Assembly: GCF_008629655.1 (NCBI RefSeq)
Contig: NZ_VWSG01000002.1
Span: forward strand, 307,733 to 371,732
DNA from: Paenimyroides baculatum
GTDB lineage: Bacteria > Bacteroidota > Bacteroidia > Flavobacteriales > Flavobacteriaceae
Length of the DNA: 64,000 bases
Reading direction: 5' to 3'
Part shown: positions 52,735 through 61,999 of the stretch, piece after piece
Layout: the number at the start of each line of letters is the position of its first letter
How positions within the stretch are numbered: the stretch's first letter is position 1
Notes under the pieces: model-generated
Databases searched by the model: none
The model's input: the letters and a program-made list of their open reading frames with translations, nothing else
What the model was told of the DNA's origin: nothing
Translations under genes and position numbers: made by a program

Positions 52735-55725
52735 TTAGAAGTTAAGAGAAGCGCCTACCGCTATGGTGCGTAAGGCAGGCAGGTAGCCTGTAGCAGTTTC
52801 CGGATCGCTGCCCCAGAATTTCGTAAGCGTAAACAGGTTGTAACCCTGCAGGTACACCAGCTGTGTTCCTTTGAACCAGTGTTGCGGAAGCCTGTACTGC
52901 AGCTGAACCGATTTTAAACGGATGAACGATCCATCGGAAATACTGAGGTTGCTGTTTCTGAGGTAGTCTGTTGCCTGCAGTGCCGGACGGTTTGCCCCGG
53001 TTGTAGGCATCTGGTATACCCCACCCGGATTTTCGGGCTGAAAATAATCAGCATAGCGCGTATGGCTGTTGTTCATAGATCCGAACAATCCTGCATTATA
53101 GTCGGGATTACGCACCGTTTGCTTAACAAACTGTACCAGAAAGCCTAATGAAAAGTTTTTATAGTTTAACTGGTTTGCGATACCCATGTGGTATTTCTGC
53201 CCAAGGTTCATAATCATAGAGCGGTCGTCACTTGTTATTACACCATCGCCATTGCGGTCTTCCACCTGATAAAGACCCGTTTCAGGATCAACACCCGTTA
53301 TATGGTATACCTTCTGTATAAATACCGGATAGCCTACCGTATATTGCAATGCATAAGTAGATTCTTCCAAATTAGGGAAATCCAACAACTTGTTTTTAGG
53401 AAGCGATAGGTTTATATCGGTACTCCATTTAAAATTTTCCTTTACCACATTCAAAGACCTCAGGGTAACTTCCCAGCCCGAGTTTTCCACCAAGGCACCC
53501 AGATTTGCCTGTACGCTGCTAAAGCCTGTTGTTCCCGGCAACGGAATACCCACCAGCTGATTAGACGAGCGGTTGCGATACCATGCCACTGACGGTGCCA
53601 GCCTGCCGTTGAAAAATTCCAGTTCTACTGCTGCTTCCAGTTTTTTGTTGCTCTCCCAGCTGAAATCGGGATTGTACAGCCTTGCAGGCTCCAACCCCAC
53701 ATTACCGTCGTACTGGTTATGGCTTATCCTATAGGCATTCAAGTATTGGTAATCTCCTATCAAATCACTTCCCGTAATACCGTAGCTGGCACGCAGTTTT
53801 CCGAAGCTTAGCCAGGAACTGTTTTCCAATGCCCCTTCCCTACTGAACAGCCATGCAGCACCTACCGCACCAAAATTGGCAAACCGGTTGTTGGGACCGA
53901 AACGGCTTGAACCGTCACGACGGCCGGTAAGGTTTACAATATACCTGTCCAAATACTTATAGTTAAGCCTTCCGTATAATGCTATGTATTTATACAGCGT
54001 CTCGGAATCGGTCAATATGTTTTTATTCACCGCATTTGCCAGATTCATGATGAGGTCGTTTGACGAAAAATTACCACCCTGCACACTGAACGCCTGCTGT
54101 TCCCTTGTTTCAAGGGTAGCACCGGCAACCAAGTTCCACGCATTATTGCCCTGCTCTACATTCCATACCACTTTAGGTTCCACAATAAAGCTGCTTCGTT
54201 TGAGTGAAGATTTCGTCATGGCAGATTCCCTGCTGGTATAGTTGTATGCCGGACTGTAAACGGTATGCGGTACCGTAACAATTTCTTCGGTAGAAGCATC
54301 GCTAAAACCGGTAGAAACACCGATCTGCAGGTTTTGTAAAAGGTTGTACGACAGATTTACATTCGCCGTATAATCGGCTGTTTTTGAGAAATATTTAGAA
54401 TTGAGTTTTGCTGCCGGATTTTCAAAGGTGTTGTTCTCCCAGTTCAGGTTGCCCTGTGCATCATACAATGCAGGTGCATTCGGCGCCAGAAAAATAGAGT
54501 TTGTAAGATCATTGGCCATGAGCCTGTTGTTCTGGTTGCTTTTCTGTACGCTTACCTGCAAACCGAAACGGTCGTTTGCAGACCTGTGGTTCACATTCAG
54601 TAAAAAATTGGTGCGTTTATAACCAAAGTCGCCCATGTACACGGTACCGTCGGTGCGGTGTCCTGCACTTAAAAGATAAGATGTGCGCCCCGAACCGCCT
54701 CCCACAGAAAACTGGGTGTTGTGCGATACCGCCTTGCCCCCTATGAACTCGCGCTGCCAATCGGTATATCGGTTTTGATCCCATGTTCCGTTTATATCAT
54801 ACGCATTTGCAGGATATTCTGTAATGCCGTCGTTTGCGAAAGCATCCCTACGGACTTTTAAATACTGATGCGTATCCATTAGATCCATGAATTTTGAAAC
54901 GGTACTTACGGAAGTGGTGGATTGAACGGAGAATGTTGTTTTATCTGTACTGCCTTTTTTTGTGGTAATAAGCACTACCCCGTTTGAACCACGGGAACCG
55001 TAAATAGCGGTCGCGTCGGCATCCTTCAAAACCTCGATACTTTCAATATCGTTGGGGTTGATGCTGTTCAGCGGGCTTGTATTCCCAGAAGGAAACAGCA
55101 TAGCGGTAAGGTTCATATCCGAAGCGGACTGTGACGGAAATGGAACACCATCAACGATATACAGGGGCGCATTTCCCTCGGTACGTAAACTGTTGCGCCC
55201 CCTGATCTGTATATCGAAGCCGCCGCCGGGGGTACCGCTGCTCTGCGTAATGTTCACCCCTGCCATACGTCCCTGCATTGCGGCCAGCGGGTTGGCAACT
55301 GGTTGCTGACCAATTTCCTTCGAGGTGATCTTTGAAATGCTTCCGGTTCGTTCTTTGTCTTTAACGCTGTAATAACCTGCATTAATCACCAGTTCTTCCA
55401 ACGTATCATCGTCTGGTGTAAGGGTAACGTTGAGTATACTGCCGGAGGCTTTTACGGTCTGGGTTTTGTAGCCGATGTATTCGAATACGATGACTGCATT
55501 TGGTGAGATACTTAAGGTGTAGAAGCCCTGTTCATTGGTTTGGGTACCATTAGCGGTGTTTTGCTGCCACACGGTTACGCCTTCTATTGGTGTACCGTCG
55601 GCAGTTTTTACCACGCCGCTTAGAATTGTTTCTTGCGCGTGTAATTTGTTGCTGCTAAAAAAGAGTAATATGAGCAACACCCACATTAGGGGTACAGCAA
55701 GTGCTGCAAAAGTAATTTTTTTCAT
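52735..55725 (-). CDS. susC: SusC/RagA-like TonB-dependent outer-membrane importer
   Basis: A 996-residue receptor. Signal peptide about 1-30; carboxypeptidase-regulatory-like domain about 33-110 (LSGVVKTADGTPIEGVTVWQ); plug about 115-250 with SISKITSKEIGQQPVANPLAAMQGR and NDIESIEVLKDADATAIYGS, the SusC signature; beta barrel to the C-terminal GASLNF. It forms the importer with the SusD gene 17 bases downstream. First gene of the SusC-SusD-S9 peptidase operon; a likely -7 element TAAGTTTG lies at 55790-55783. Confidence 0.93.
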   Translation of the reverse strand: MKKITFAALAVPLMWVLLILLFFSSNKLHAQETILSGVVKTADGTPIEGVTVWQQNTANGTQTNEQGFYTLSISPNAVIVFEYIGYKTQTVKASGSILNVTLTPDDDTLEELVINAGYYSVKDKERTGSISKITSKEIGQQPVANPLAAMQGRMAGVNITQSSGTPGGGFDIQIRGRNSLRTEGNAPLYIVDGVPFPSQSASDMNLTAMLFPSGNTSPLNSINPNDIESIEVLKDADATAIYGSRGSNGVVLITTKKGSTDKTTFSVQSTTSVSTVSKFMDLMDTHQYLKVRRDAFANDGITEYPANAYDINGTWDQNRYTDWQREFIGGKAVSHNTQFSVGGGSGRTSYLLSAGHRTDGTVYMGDFGYKRTNFLLNVNHRSANDRFGLQVSVQKSNQNNRLMANDLTNSIFLAPNAPALYDAQGNLNWENNTFENPAAKLNSKYFSKTADYTANVNLSYNLLQNLQIGVSTGFSDASTEEIVTVPHTVYSPAYNYTSRESAMTKSSLKRSSFIVEPKVVWNVEQGNNAWNLVAGATLETREQQAFSVQGGNFSSNDLIMNLANAVNKNILTDSETLYKYIALYGRLNYKYLDRYIVNLTGRRDGSSRFGPNNRFANFGAVGAAWLFSREGALENSSWLSFGKLRASYGITGSDLIGDYQYLNAYRISHNQYDGNVGLEPARLYNPDFSWESNKKLEAAVELEFFNGRLAPSVAWYRNRSSNQLVGIPLPGTTGFSSVQANLGALVENSGWEVTLRSLNVVKENFKWSTDINLSLPKNKLLDFPNLEESTYALQYTVGYPVFIQKVYHITGVDPETGLYQVEDRNGDGVITSDDRSMIMNLGQKYHMGIANQLNYKNFSLGFLVQFVKQTVRNPDYNAGLFGSMNNSHTRYADYFQPENPGGVYQMPTTGANRPALQATDYLRNSNLSISDGSFIRLKSVQLQYRLPQHWFKGTQLVYLQGYNLFTLTKFWGSDPETATGYLPALRTIAVGASLNF

Positions 55726-55782
55726 ACCTTTGGGTTGTTAATTTATTTACGTTAATTAATACTATCTCCCTGATCCGGTTGC

Positions 55783-55790
55783 CAAACTTA
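55783..55790 (-). promoter_or_regulatory. -7 promoter element TAnnTTTG of the SusCD operon
   Basis: TAAGTTTG on the minus strand matches the consensus about 58 bases upstream of the susC start codon. No -33 box is evident. Confidence 0.4.
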
Positions 55791-55849
55791 GTTTCAGGGG
55801 GATTTTTTTTTAACCTGCGAGGTTTTGAAAACCTTGTAGGTTTATGTTT

Positions 55850-56400
55850 TGATTTTAGTTTTTAATCATACTTCTGTTTTTTTATTATATAAGATTGTTA
55901 GACTATTTGAGAAATTAATCTCATTTAGTCATAATATGAACATTTCGGTTTTGTTCTTCTTTTGTGACCAAAAGAAGCAAAAGTCTTTTCTTTTTTATCT
56001 TGCCGTATCATTAAAACGGTCAATTTTAATTTTGAATTCTAAAGAATCGAATCGTCACTTCGTTCCCCAATTCTTTTACGCATTCTTCAATTAATTGACG
56101 CTCGTTTTACTGCTAATGGCGCTATACTTCTCCTAAGTAGTCTATTCATTTTTAATCAAAATCCTGATGTTCAATAATTCCAGATTTTAAAAACGACATT
56201 ATTTTTTCAGCGAGTGTCAACTCTTTGAAGAAAAGGAATAAATCAAATACGACCGTAGGGAGCGATTATTTGATTTCCTTTTCAAGAAGTTTGTTGACCG
56301 TTGAAAAAATAGAGTCTTGATCTTTTGTAACTTTTACATCAAGGTAAAAGTTAAAGAAAAGTCTTACTAATCCAGATTATTCTACTAATCACTATTTTAA
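55850..56400. repeat. Dispersed intergenic repeat modules
   Basis: Includes TTGTGACCAAAAGAAGCAAA, AATTGACGCTCGTTTTACTG and, reversed, GTTGACCGTTGAAAAAATAG with GTCTTGATCTTTTGTAACTT, all recurring in other gaps. No gene in 55726-56993 is credible. The run (CG)8 at 56669-56684 is listed separately. Confidence 0.65.
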
Positions 56401-56668
56401 TCAAAGAACAAATTTTTTTTTGCAGAGCGGCGGCACATAACTTCCTCCGGGTTTTAACTACTTATAAATCAACTAAACTAACCTTGTTAATATAAATCAC
56501 TACTTTACTCTGGTTGGAAGTCGTTATGTGCTTTGCTCTGACCTTGGCAAACTACTTTTTTGTATTATGATTCGGTTTTAGTTGCAAGGTTTTATTTTAA
56601 GGTGGCAGCTTTCTGCTATCACTTTTAATTTTGATTTTATTCATAATTCGTTTTTTAAAATTTTACCT

Positions 56669-56684
56669 CGCGCGCGCGCGCGCG
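56669..56684. repeat. (CG)8 dinucleotide run in AT-rich DNA
   Basis: Sixteen alternating C and G bases in an otherwise very AT-rich gap. Such a run can adopt left-handed Z-DNA under supercoiling. Confidence 0.9.
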
Positions 56685-56993
56685 TTTTTCGAAAATTCTC
56701 TTCTCGTGATAAGTGAGCCACGCCAAGATTTATTTTTTTCCTGTAATATTGATTAGAGCGTAAGATCTTTTTCGATTCTAAATCTCCATTGTAATGCTCT
56801 TATTGCGGTCAAGCTTTTAGCGGTCAAAATCTTATTGTTGAACAATTCGGGTTCATGCTGTGTTTTCATTAATTCGAGATCAGGTTTATATAACTTGATT
56901 GTACTTGAGCATTCTATGTTAAAGCTGTATGGCACATAAATTGTCTATAATACAGTGAAACAGCTTTTTATAAACCGTATTAAATCTATCTTT

Positions 56994-57956
56994 ATGAAAA
57001 ACCTATTCTCTATTTTATGCTTTGTGCTGCTGGTTTCGTGTTCCAGCGACAACGGTTCGGACATTAATACTTCTCCTAACAGCTATCCGCCTGATTTAAC
57101 GGGTACCATCTATTATAAATGGGCTACAGAGGGAATTCTTAAAGTAACTTTTCCATCGGCTACGGGCGGTTCGTTTATTGGTGATGATTCCAAACTGAAC
57201 AGCTTTGATGTATCGCGAGACGGCAAATACCGCCTGACCGCTACTAACGCAAGTACTCTGGGAAACTACGTTGTTAAGTTTACACTGAGCAACATGGATA
57301 ACGGATCTATCGTTAACGAGTTCAACTATACCAGTCCGGCGGGAAACAGCTACTGTAAGGGTCAACTTTCTCCGGACAACAGTCTGATCCTTGTGGAATC
57401 GAACGATGAGGAAGACGGCATTACCCTACTTAAAACAGACGGTGAGCTTTTGGTACGTTTGGACGGACTGAACAACACGCCTTTCAGCATGGATGATATG
57501 GCGATGTGGCTGCCTGGCAACGAACTGCTTGTTACACACGGTAACAATATCATCCGTATACCGCCTCCGTACACTTCGGGCACCCTTATCAAGGAAATGA
57601 ACTACGCAGACTGGGGGCACCTTGCGGTGAACCATCAGGGTACGCAACTGGCTGTACGCATTGACAACCATATTTACACAATGGGTATTGACGGCAACAA
57701 TATGAGGCAGGTTACCACAAGCAACTTTAAAGAAAGCAGACCTGTTTTTTCACCTGACAGTAAATATCTGATGGTTGGAAGCAATTACCGCCAGAGTTCC
57801 ATTATGGGGTATTCATGGGATATGAAAATTATCCCGAATGACGGTAAGGAATACAACGTGGGTCCTGTGGAAACAAATTCTCCGGGTGTTCTTCCGATAT
57901 TGTGGAAGGGTGATGATAAGATTGTTACCGGCAGTGGTGACGTTGTTTGGAAATAA
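56994..57956 (+). CDS. Lipoprotein with TolB-like propeller repeats (320 aa)
   Basis: A 320-residue lipoprotein; ATG at 56994 is chosen because it yields a compact signal (MKNLFSILCFVLLVSCSSDN, Cys16 with CSSD pattern for surface exposure), whereas the longer frame would start at GTG. The mature domain has blades of the WD40/TolB type (FDVSRDGKYRLT, CKGQLSPDNSLILVES, RPVFSPDSKYLMVGSNY). No enzymatic motif. It is isolated between repeat-filled gaps. Function unknown; a ligand- or protein-binding role is inferred. Confidence 0.75.
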   Translation: MKNLFSILCFVLLVSCSSDNGSDINTSPNSYPPDLTGTIYYKWATEGILKVTFPSATGGSFIGDDSKLNSFDVSRDGKYRLTATNASTLGNYVVKFTLSNMDNGSIVNEFNYTSPAGNSYCKGQLSPDNSLILVESNDEEDGITLLKTDGELLVRLDGLNNTPFSMDDMAMWLPGNELLVTHGNNIIRIPPPYTSGTLIKEMNYADWGHLAVNHQGTQLAVRIDNHIYTMGIDGNNMRQVTTSNFKESRPVFSPDSKYLMVGSNYRQSSIMGYSWDMKIIPNDGKEYNVGPVETNSPGVLPILWKGDDKIVTGSGDVVWK

Positions 57957-58249
57957 TGTTCTTGGTGTGGTTTTATGATGAGTCTTTTGACTTTTAGAAT
58001 GAGCCACGCCAGGATTTCAGATTATTGTTACTGATACCTGTTACTGTATTGTTTCCTTTTTTATTTTAAAATTCAAAGAACGTATTGTTAGTAATTTTTT
58101 TTATTCAATAATTAAATAATATTCCTTTTGGTCTTAATGATTAAACACTGTTTTTGATTTGTTGTTTTAAAATGTAAACAAGCCAACCTGTTAATCTGTC
58201 GTTTTTAAAATAGCCATAACATAAAGCCCACGCCAAGATTTGATTTTTA

Positions 58250-58910
58250 GTGTTCGTAATTGATAAATCTATTTCAGTCAAAAATCGAATAGTGAAGTCC
58301 CTTCTGTCATGCTGCACTTGATGCAGCATCGCATCCGAATGTACGTCCAGTTTGTCATCTTGTACGGCATGAAATGGAGTGAAAGATCTTTTTCGATAAT
58401 CCTCATTCTAATTCCTTTTCTTTTGTCGCGCAAAAGAAACAAAACGCCTCGGCTCCACTGCTCGTGGTCAGTATACGTTTTGACAACTAAATCAAAAAAA
58501 CTCGAACAAGTTCTCAAACAGCTTTTGATTTTACGTTGTCTGCAACTTACTGACGCTCACTCCGCCGTGAATGCCAGTTTTTAAATACTCCTGAGTAGTC
58601 TGTTGCGTTTTCAATCAAAATCCTATTGTTTAACAAATCCAGATTTAAAAGCGACATTATTTTTTCAGCGAGTGTCAAATAGGCGAAATTTCCGTGAAAA
58701 GAAATGCTGTTTATTCGAGCATATCTATTTTGCTCTTGTTCTCATGAATGCTGCACTTACGTTTGCATTTGAGACGCAGCGAGTTTATTTCTTTTAGGAA
58801 ATAAGACTTAATTTGACCGTTGAAAAAATAGAGTCTTGATTTTTTGGTTCGTTTTTGCATCAAGGCAAAATGAACAAGATCATTAATCAAAAAACAAATT
58901 TTATCTATGG
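58250..58910. repeat. Dispersed intergenic repeat copy
   Basis: Contains CATGCTGCACTTGATGCAGC (58311-58330), GAACAAGTTCTCAAACAGC, and, reversed, TTTATTTCTTTTAGGAAATA, GACCGTTGAAAAAATAGAGT and GAACCAAAAAATC modules. Between 57957 and 59621 I see no gene; the open frames lie in these modules. Confidence 0.7.
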
Positions 58911-59199
58911 TATAAAAAGCATTTTTGCAAACGGCGTTTTTACCGTTTGTTTTTAATTTGCTATATTTAACTGTTTTTACATCTTAAAACACCAATTTTT
59001 CCTTTTTTGAATTTTCTGTTTTTTTGGACTAAATTGAAAAATTTAGAATAATCTTCTGTTTTCGAATATTTTTTCCGAAAATGTGTTTCATGCACTATCC
59101 ATGCTTTATCCATACAGTATCTACCTAGTATCCTCCCACCTGCTATTTCCGAAAATTTTTCGGTTTGGCTTTTTGGCGAAATTGTTCATAATTGACCTC

Positions 59200-59540
59200 T
59201 TTTTTCTAGTACTTTTTAGACAAAAAGTACCAAAAGTCTTTTTTTGCGGTCAAGCTTTTAACGGTCAAAATTTGGTTTGTTGTCTAGCCCATCGGAACGT
59301 TCGCTTTGCGACCCGATATGCTTAACGACAACTTCACCCTTTTGACACTCGCCAAAACCTTAATACCGCTTGTTTATAGAGCATCTATGTTATTGAATCA
59401 AAATTTTTGATTTAACGACATTAATTGCATAGGCGCATTCGTTTTTTACACCAGACTTTATCTTACAGCTTGGAGGCTGTGAACTTTGCGGTTTGATGTA
59501 CCAATACGCAAAACGAGGTTTGAAATTTTAGTTTAAAGGT
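59200..59540. repeat. Diverged dispersed repeat copy
   Basis: AGTACTTTTTAGACAAAAAG followed by GCGGTCAAGCTTTTAACGGT, ATCGGAACGTTCGCTTTGCG and CATACCGCT-like modules, then GCTTGGAGGCTGTGAACTTT. It is the most diverged copy in the window. Confidence 0.55.
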
Positions 59541-59621
59541 TAAACGACCACAAAAAATAACATTGTTTAAATATTAGTGCGTGTACTTGGCACTATAACC
59601 ATCGGCGGTTGAGTAAAAAGC

Positions 59622-59799
59622 ATAAAAAAAGCCGTGGTACTCAACATTATCCGACTTGAGGTACTGGTATACCGTGCAACAGATAAGTGAGCCCACGACC
59701 TAGGACGTGTGAGCTTATCTACTTATCATCTCGTTGCTTTTAAATTACCAGTTTTCAAGTCGAGAATCAAAGCAATAGCTTTAATATCTTCTATTTAAA
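59622..59799 (-). ncRNA. Candidate structured RNA of about 180 nt, rod-like
   Basis: A minus-strand TAATTTTG element (59813-59806) matches TAnnTTTG. The transcript from about 59799 would form a long rod: CGACTTG/CAAGTCG, ACTGGTA/TACCAGT, GCAAC/GTTGC, AGATAAG/CTTATCT and CACG/CGTG, nested in that order over 59652-59762 with internal loops, one of them strongly asymmetric (12 bases on one side). A second hairpin GTACCTCAA/TTGAGTAC (59664-59637) is followed by CACGGC and seven T. Length and rod shape resemble 6S RNA, but I cannot confirm the family; a defence-linked RNA is the alternative. Confidence 0.5.
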
Positions 59800-59805
59800 G
59801 TATTG

Positions 59806-59813
59806 CAAAATTA
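59806..59813 (-). promoter_or_regulatory. -7 promoter element TAnnTTTG of the structured RNA
   Basis: TAATTTTG on the minus strand is an exact consensus match about 7 bases before the predicted start of the RNA at about 59799. Confidence 0.5.
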
Positions 59814-59858
59814 CATTTTATCATGTAATTCAGAACAAACATACAAAATTATTTTCAA

Positions 59859-59878
59859 TTGGAGTCTTTCGACTCCAA
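59859..59878. promoter_or_regulatory. Inverted repeat, candidate operator of the HTH regulator
   Basis: TTGGAGTC (59859-59866) pairs with GACTCCAA (59871-59878) over TTTC. It lies about 42 bases upstream of the HTH gene start and close to a weak -7-like TATTTTG at 59899. It could be a regulator-binding site or a terminator. Confidence 0.45.
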
Positions 59879-59919
59879 AAAAATATTAAAAAATATGCTA
59901 TTTTGAGAAAACATAACTC

Positions 59920-60252
59920 ATGAATAGCAAAAAATTAAATACTAAAGTTGAAAATAAAGACCTATTTCTCCATTCTAATAAACTAATTTGTAATTTTATT
60001 TCTCAAAAATTTATATACAAATACACTACTGAAGAAGAAAATAAAAAAGTTTCTCTCAGAAAGTATGAAGACAAAACAGGAATAACACACACAACTTTAC
60101 AAAAATTAGTAAGTGAAAATGGATACAATATACCAACTGCTGTAATTTTTGTTATCTTACATTACGAAAACGTTGCTTTATCAACTTTTTTCAAGGAGTT
60201 TGAACAATTCTGTAAAACACAATATCCTTTAGACGAATTATTATCAAAATAA
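59920..60252 (+). CDS. HTH (XRE-like) transcriptional regulator, R-M-associated
   Basis: A 110-residue protein with an XRE-type helix-turn-helix: VSLRKYEDKTGITHTTLQKLVSENGYNIPTAVIF (about residues 45-80) followed by a helix-rich segment. The size and position, 170 bases upstream of hsdM on the same strand, resemble controller-type regulators of restriction-modification loci. A symmetric inverted repeat lies just upstream of its gene and may be its operator. The N-terminal 40 residues are not recognised. Confidence 0.7.
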   Translation: MNSKKLNTKVENKDLFLHSNKLICNFISQKFIYKYTTEEENKKVSLRKYEDKTGITHTTLQKLVSENGYNIPTAVIFVILHYENVALSTFFKEFEQFCKTQYPLDELLSK

Positions 60253-60421
60253 ATTGAACAACTAAAATATTTCACAGTATATTAAAAATTAAAAAACACT
60301 TATAAAAGTTCACTTAAAATTAGTTAATTGAATTTATTTTAAATGCCTATAAAACGTAGTTGTTCTAATTATTAATTAACACTTTTTATTATATTTACAT
60401 TTCATAATTATTTTGAAATTA

Positions 60422-61999
60422 ATGGCAAAAACCGACAATTCCACTTTTGAACAAAAACTCTTTAAATCAGCCGATAAACTAAGAAAAAATATTGATGCAG
60501 CCGAGTACAAGCACGTTGTATTAGGCTTAATATTCTTAAAATACATTTCAGAATCCTTCGCAGAAAAATACGACGAACTAAAAGCAGACGAATATTCAGA
60601 CCCGGAAGACCACGACGAATACTTAGCAGCTAATATTTTCTTCGTTCCCAAAGAAGCACGCTGGAGTCATATTCACGCCAACGCCAAACTTTCATCAATA
60701 GGTCAGACTATAGACCAGGCAATGGAAGCAATTGAAAGTGAAAACAAAGAACTAAAAAATGTATTGCCGCAGGTTTACGGTAAAGCCAATTTGGATAAAA
60801 CCGCTTTAGGCGAATTAATTGATTTAATTTCCAATACCGACCTTCAAGCAGAACATCACAATTCCAAAGACCTTTTCGGTCGTGTGTACGAATACTTTTT
60901 AGGAGAATTCGCCAATGCCGAAGGTAAAAAGGGAGGACAGTTCTACACCCCAAAAGCCATTGTAAAACTAATGGTGGAAATGATAGAACCCTACAAAGGC
61001 CGTGTCTATGACCCTGCTTGTGGTTCGGGCGGTATGTTTGTGATGAGCGAAAAATTCGTAGTAGAACACCAGGGACGTATTAACGACATTACAGTGTACG
61101 GACAAGAAAGCAACCAAACCACTTGGAAATTATCCAAAATGAACTTGGCTATTCGCAATATCAACTCCAAGTTTGTAGCTTGGAACAGCGAAGGTTCTTT
61201 CTTAAAAGATGCACATCCCGATTTAAAAGCAGACTATATCCTAGCAAATCCACCATTCAACCAGTCCGAATGGGGAATTGATATACTACAAGAAGACGCC
61301 CGTTGGAAACACGGAGTTCCGCCCAACGGTAACGCCAACTACGGTTGGTTACAACATATGTTATACCATTTATCGCCTCGTGGGGTAATGGCTACCGTTT
61401 TGAGTAATGGTTCGTTGAGCTCCAATACTTCTGGCGAAGGCGACATCCGTAAAAACATGGTCTTGGCCGATTTAGTCGAATGCATCGTAGCTTTGCCGAA
61501 ACAGTTATTCTACAATACCGGTATTCCTGCTTGTATCTGGATTATGCGCCGTGACAAAAACCACCATAACAAAGAAGTATTATTTATTGATGCCTCTGAA
61601 ATGGGCTACATGAAAGACCGTGTACACCGTGAGCTGTCTGATTCAGATTTAGAAAACAAAGTTGGTAATTTTCACGAAAATGGTTTAGGTGATGTTCAAA
61701 AAATAGCTAAAACTTATCACGATTGGCGTGCCGTCACATCGAGTGATAATGCGTTAGCAGCATCGTATCAAGATGTAAAAGGCTACTGTAAAAGTGCCAC
61801 CCTTACAGAAATCGAAAAACACGATTTTGTATTGACTCCTGGTCGTTACGTAGGCATTGCAGATGTGGAAGACGACGGCATCCCTTTTGAAGAAAAAATG
61901 CAGTCTTTAACCACGACCTTAAAACAGCAAATGGATAAGGAAGTTGCATTAAATGATGAAATCGCTACACAATTGGTTAAAATTGGTTTTACGTTATGA
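60422..61999 (+). CDS. hsdM: Type I restriction-modification N6-adenine methyltransferase subunit HsdM
   Basis: A 525-residue methyltransferase; the ATG at 60422 (MAKTDNSTFEQ) is preferred over a TTG at 60413. An N-terminal helical HsdM_N domain (about 10-140) is followed by QFYTPKAIV (173-181), the AdoMet motif DPACGSGGM (197-205) and the catalytic NPPF (276-279). It methylates adenine in the sequence defined by HsdS. It shares a 4-base ATGA overlap with hsdS. Confidence 0.96.
   Translation: MAKTDNSTFEQKLFKSADKLRKNIDAAEYKHVVLGLIFLKYISESFAEKYDELKADEYSDPEDHDEYLAANIFFVPKEARWSHIHANAKLSSIGQTIDQAMEAIESENKELKNVLPQVYGKANLDKTALGELIDLISNTDLQAEHHNSKDLFGRVYEYFLGEFANAEGKKGGQFYTPKAIVKLMVEMIEPYKGRVYDPACGSGGMFVMSEKFVVEHQGRINDITVYGQESNQTTWKLSKMNLAIRNINSKFVAWNSEGSFLKDAHPDLKADYILANPPFNQSEWGIDILQEDARWKHGVPPNGNANYGWLQHMLYHLSPRGVMATVLSNGSLSSNTSGEGDIRKNMVLADLVECIVALPKQLFYNTGIPACIWIMRRDKNHHNKEVLFIDASEMGYMKDRVHRELSDSDLENKVGNFHENGLGDVQKIAKTYHDWRAVTSSDNALAASYQDVKGYCKSATLTEIEKHDFVLTPGRYVGIADVEDDGIPFEEKMQSLTTTLKQQMDKEVALNDEIATQLVKIGFTL

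Noticed and set aside
56753..56935. 60-residue minus-strand frame
   Set aside because: Part of it (GCGGTCAAGCTTTTAGCGGT) is a repeat module shared with 59247; no independent support for a gene.
58278..58797. Overlapping 60-90-residue frames on both strands
   Set aside because: They fall within the repeat modules at 58250-58910 and contradict each other.
59576..59815. Retron or other reverse-transcriptase-linked RNA
   Set aside because: No reverse transcriptase gene lies in the window, and the flanking genes are restriction-modification, so this link is unsupported.
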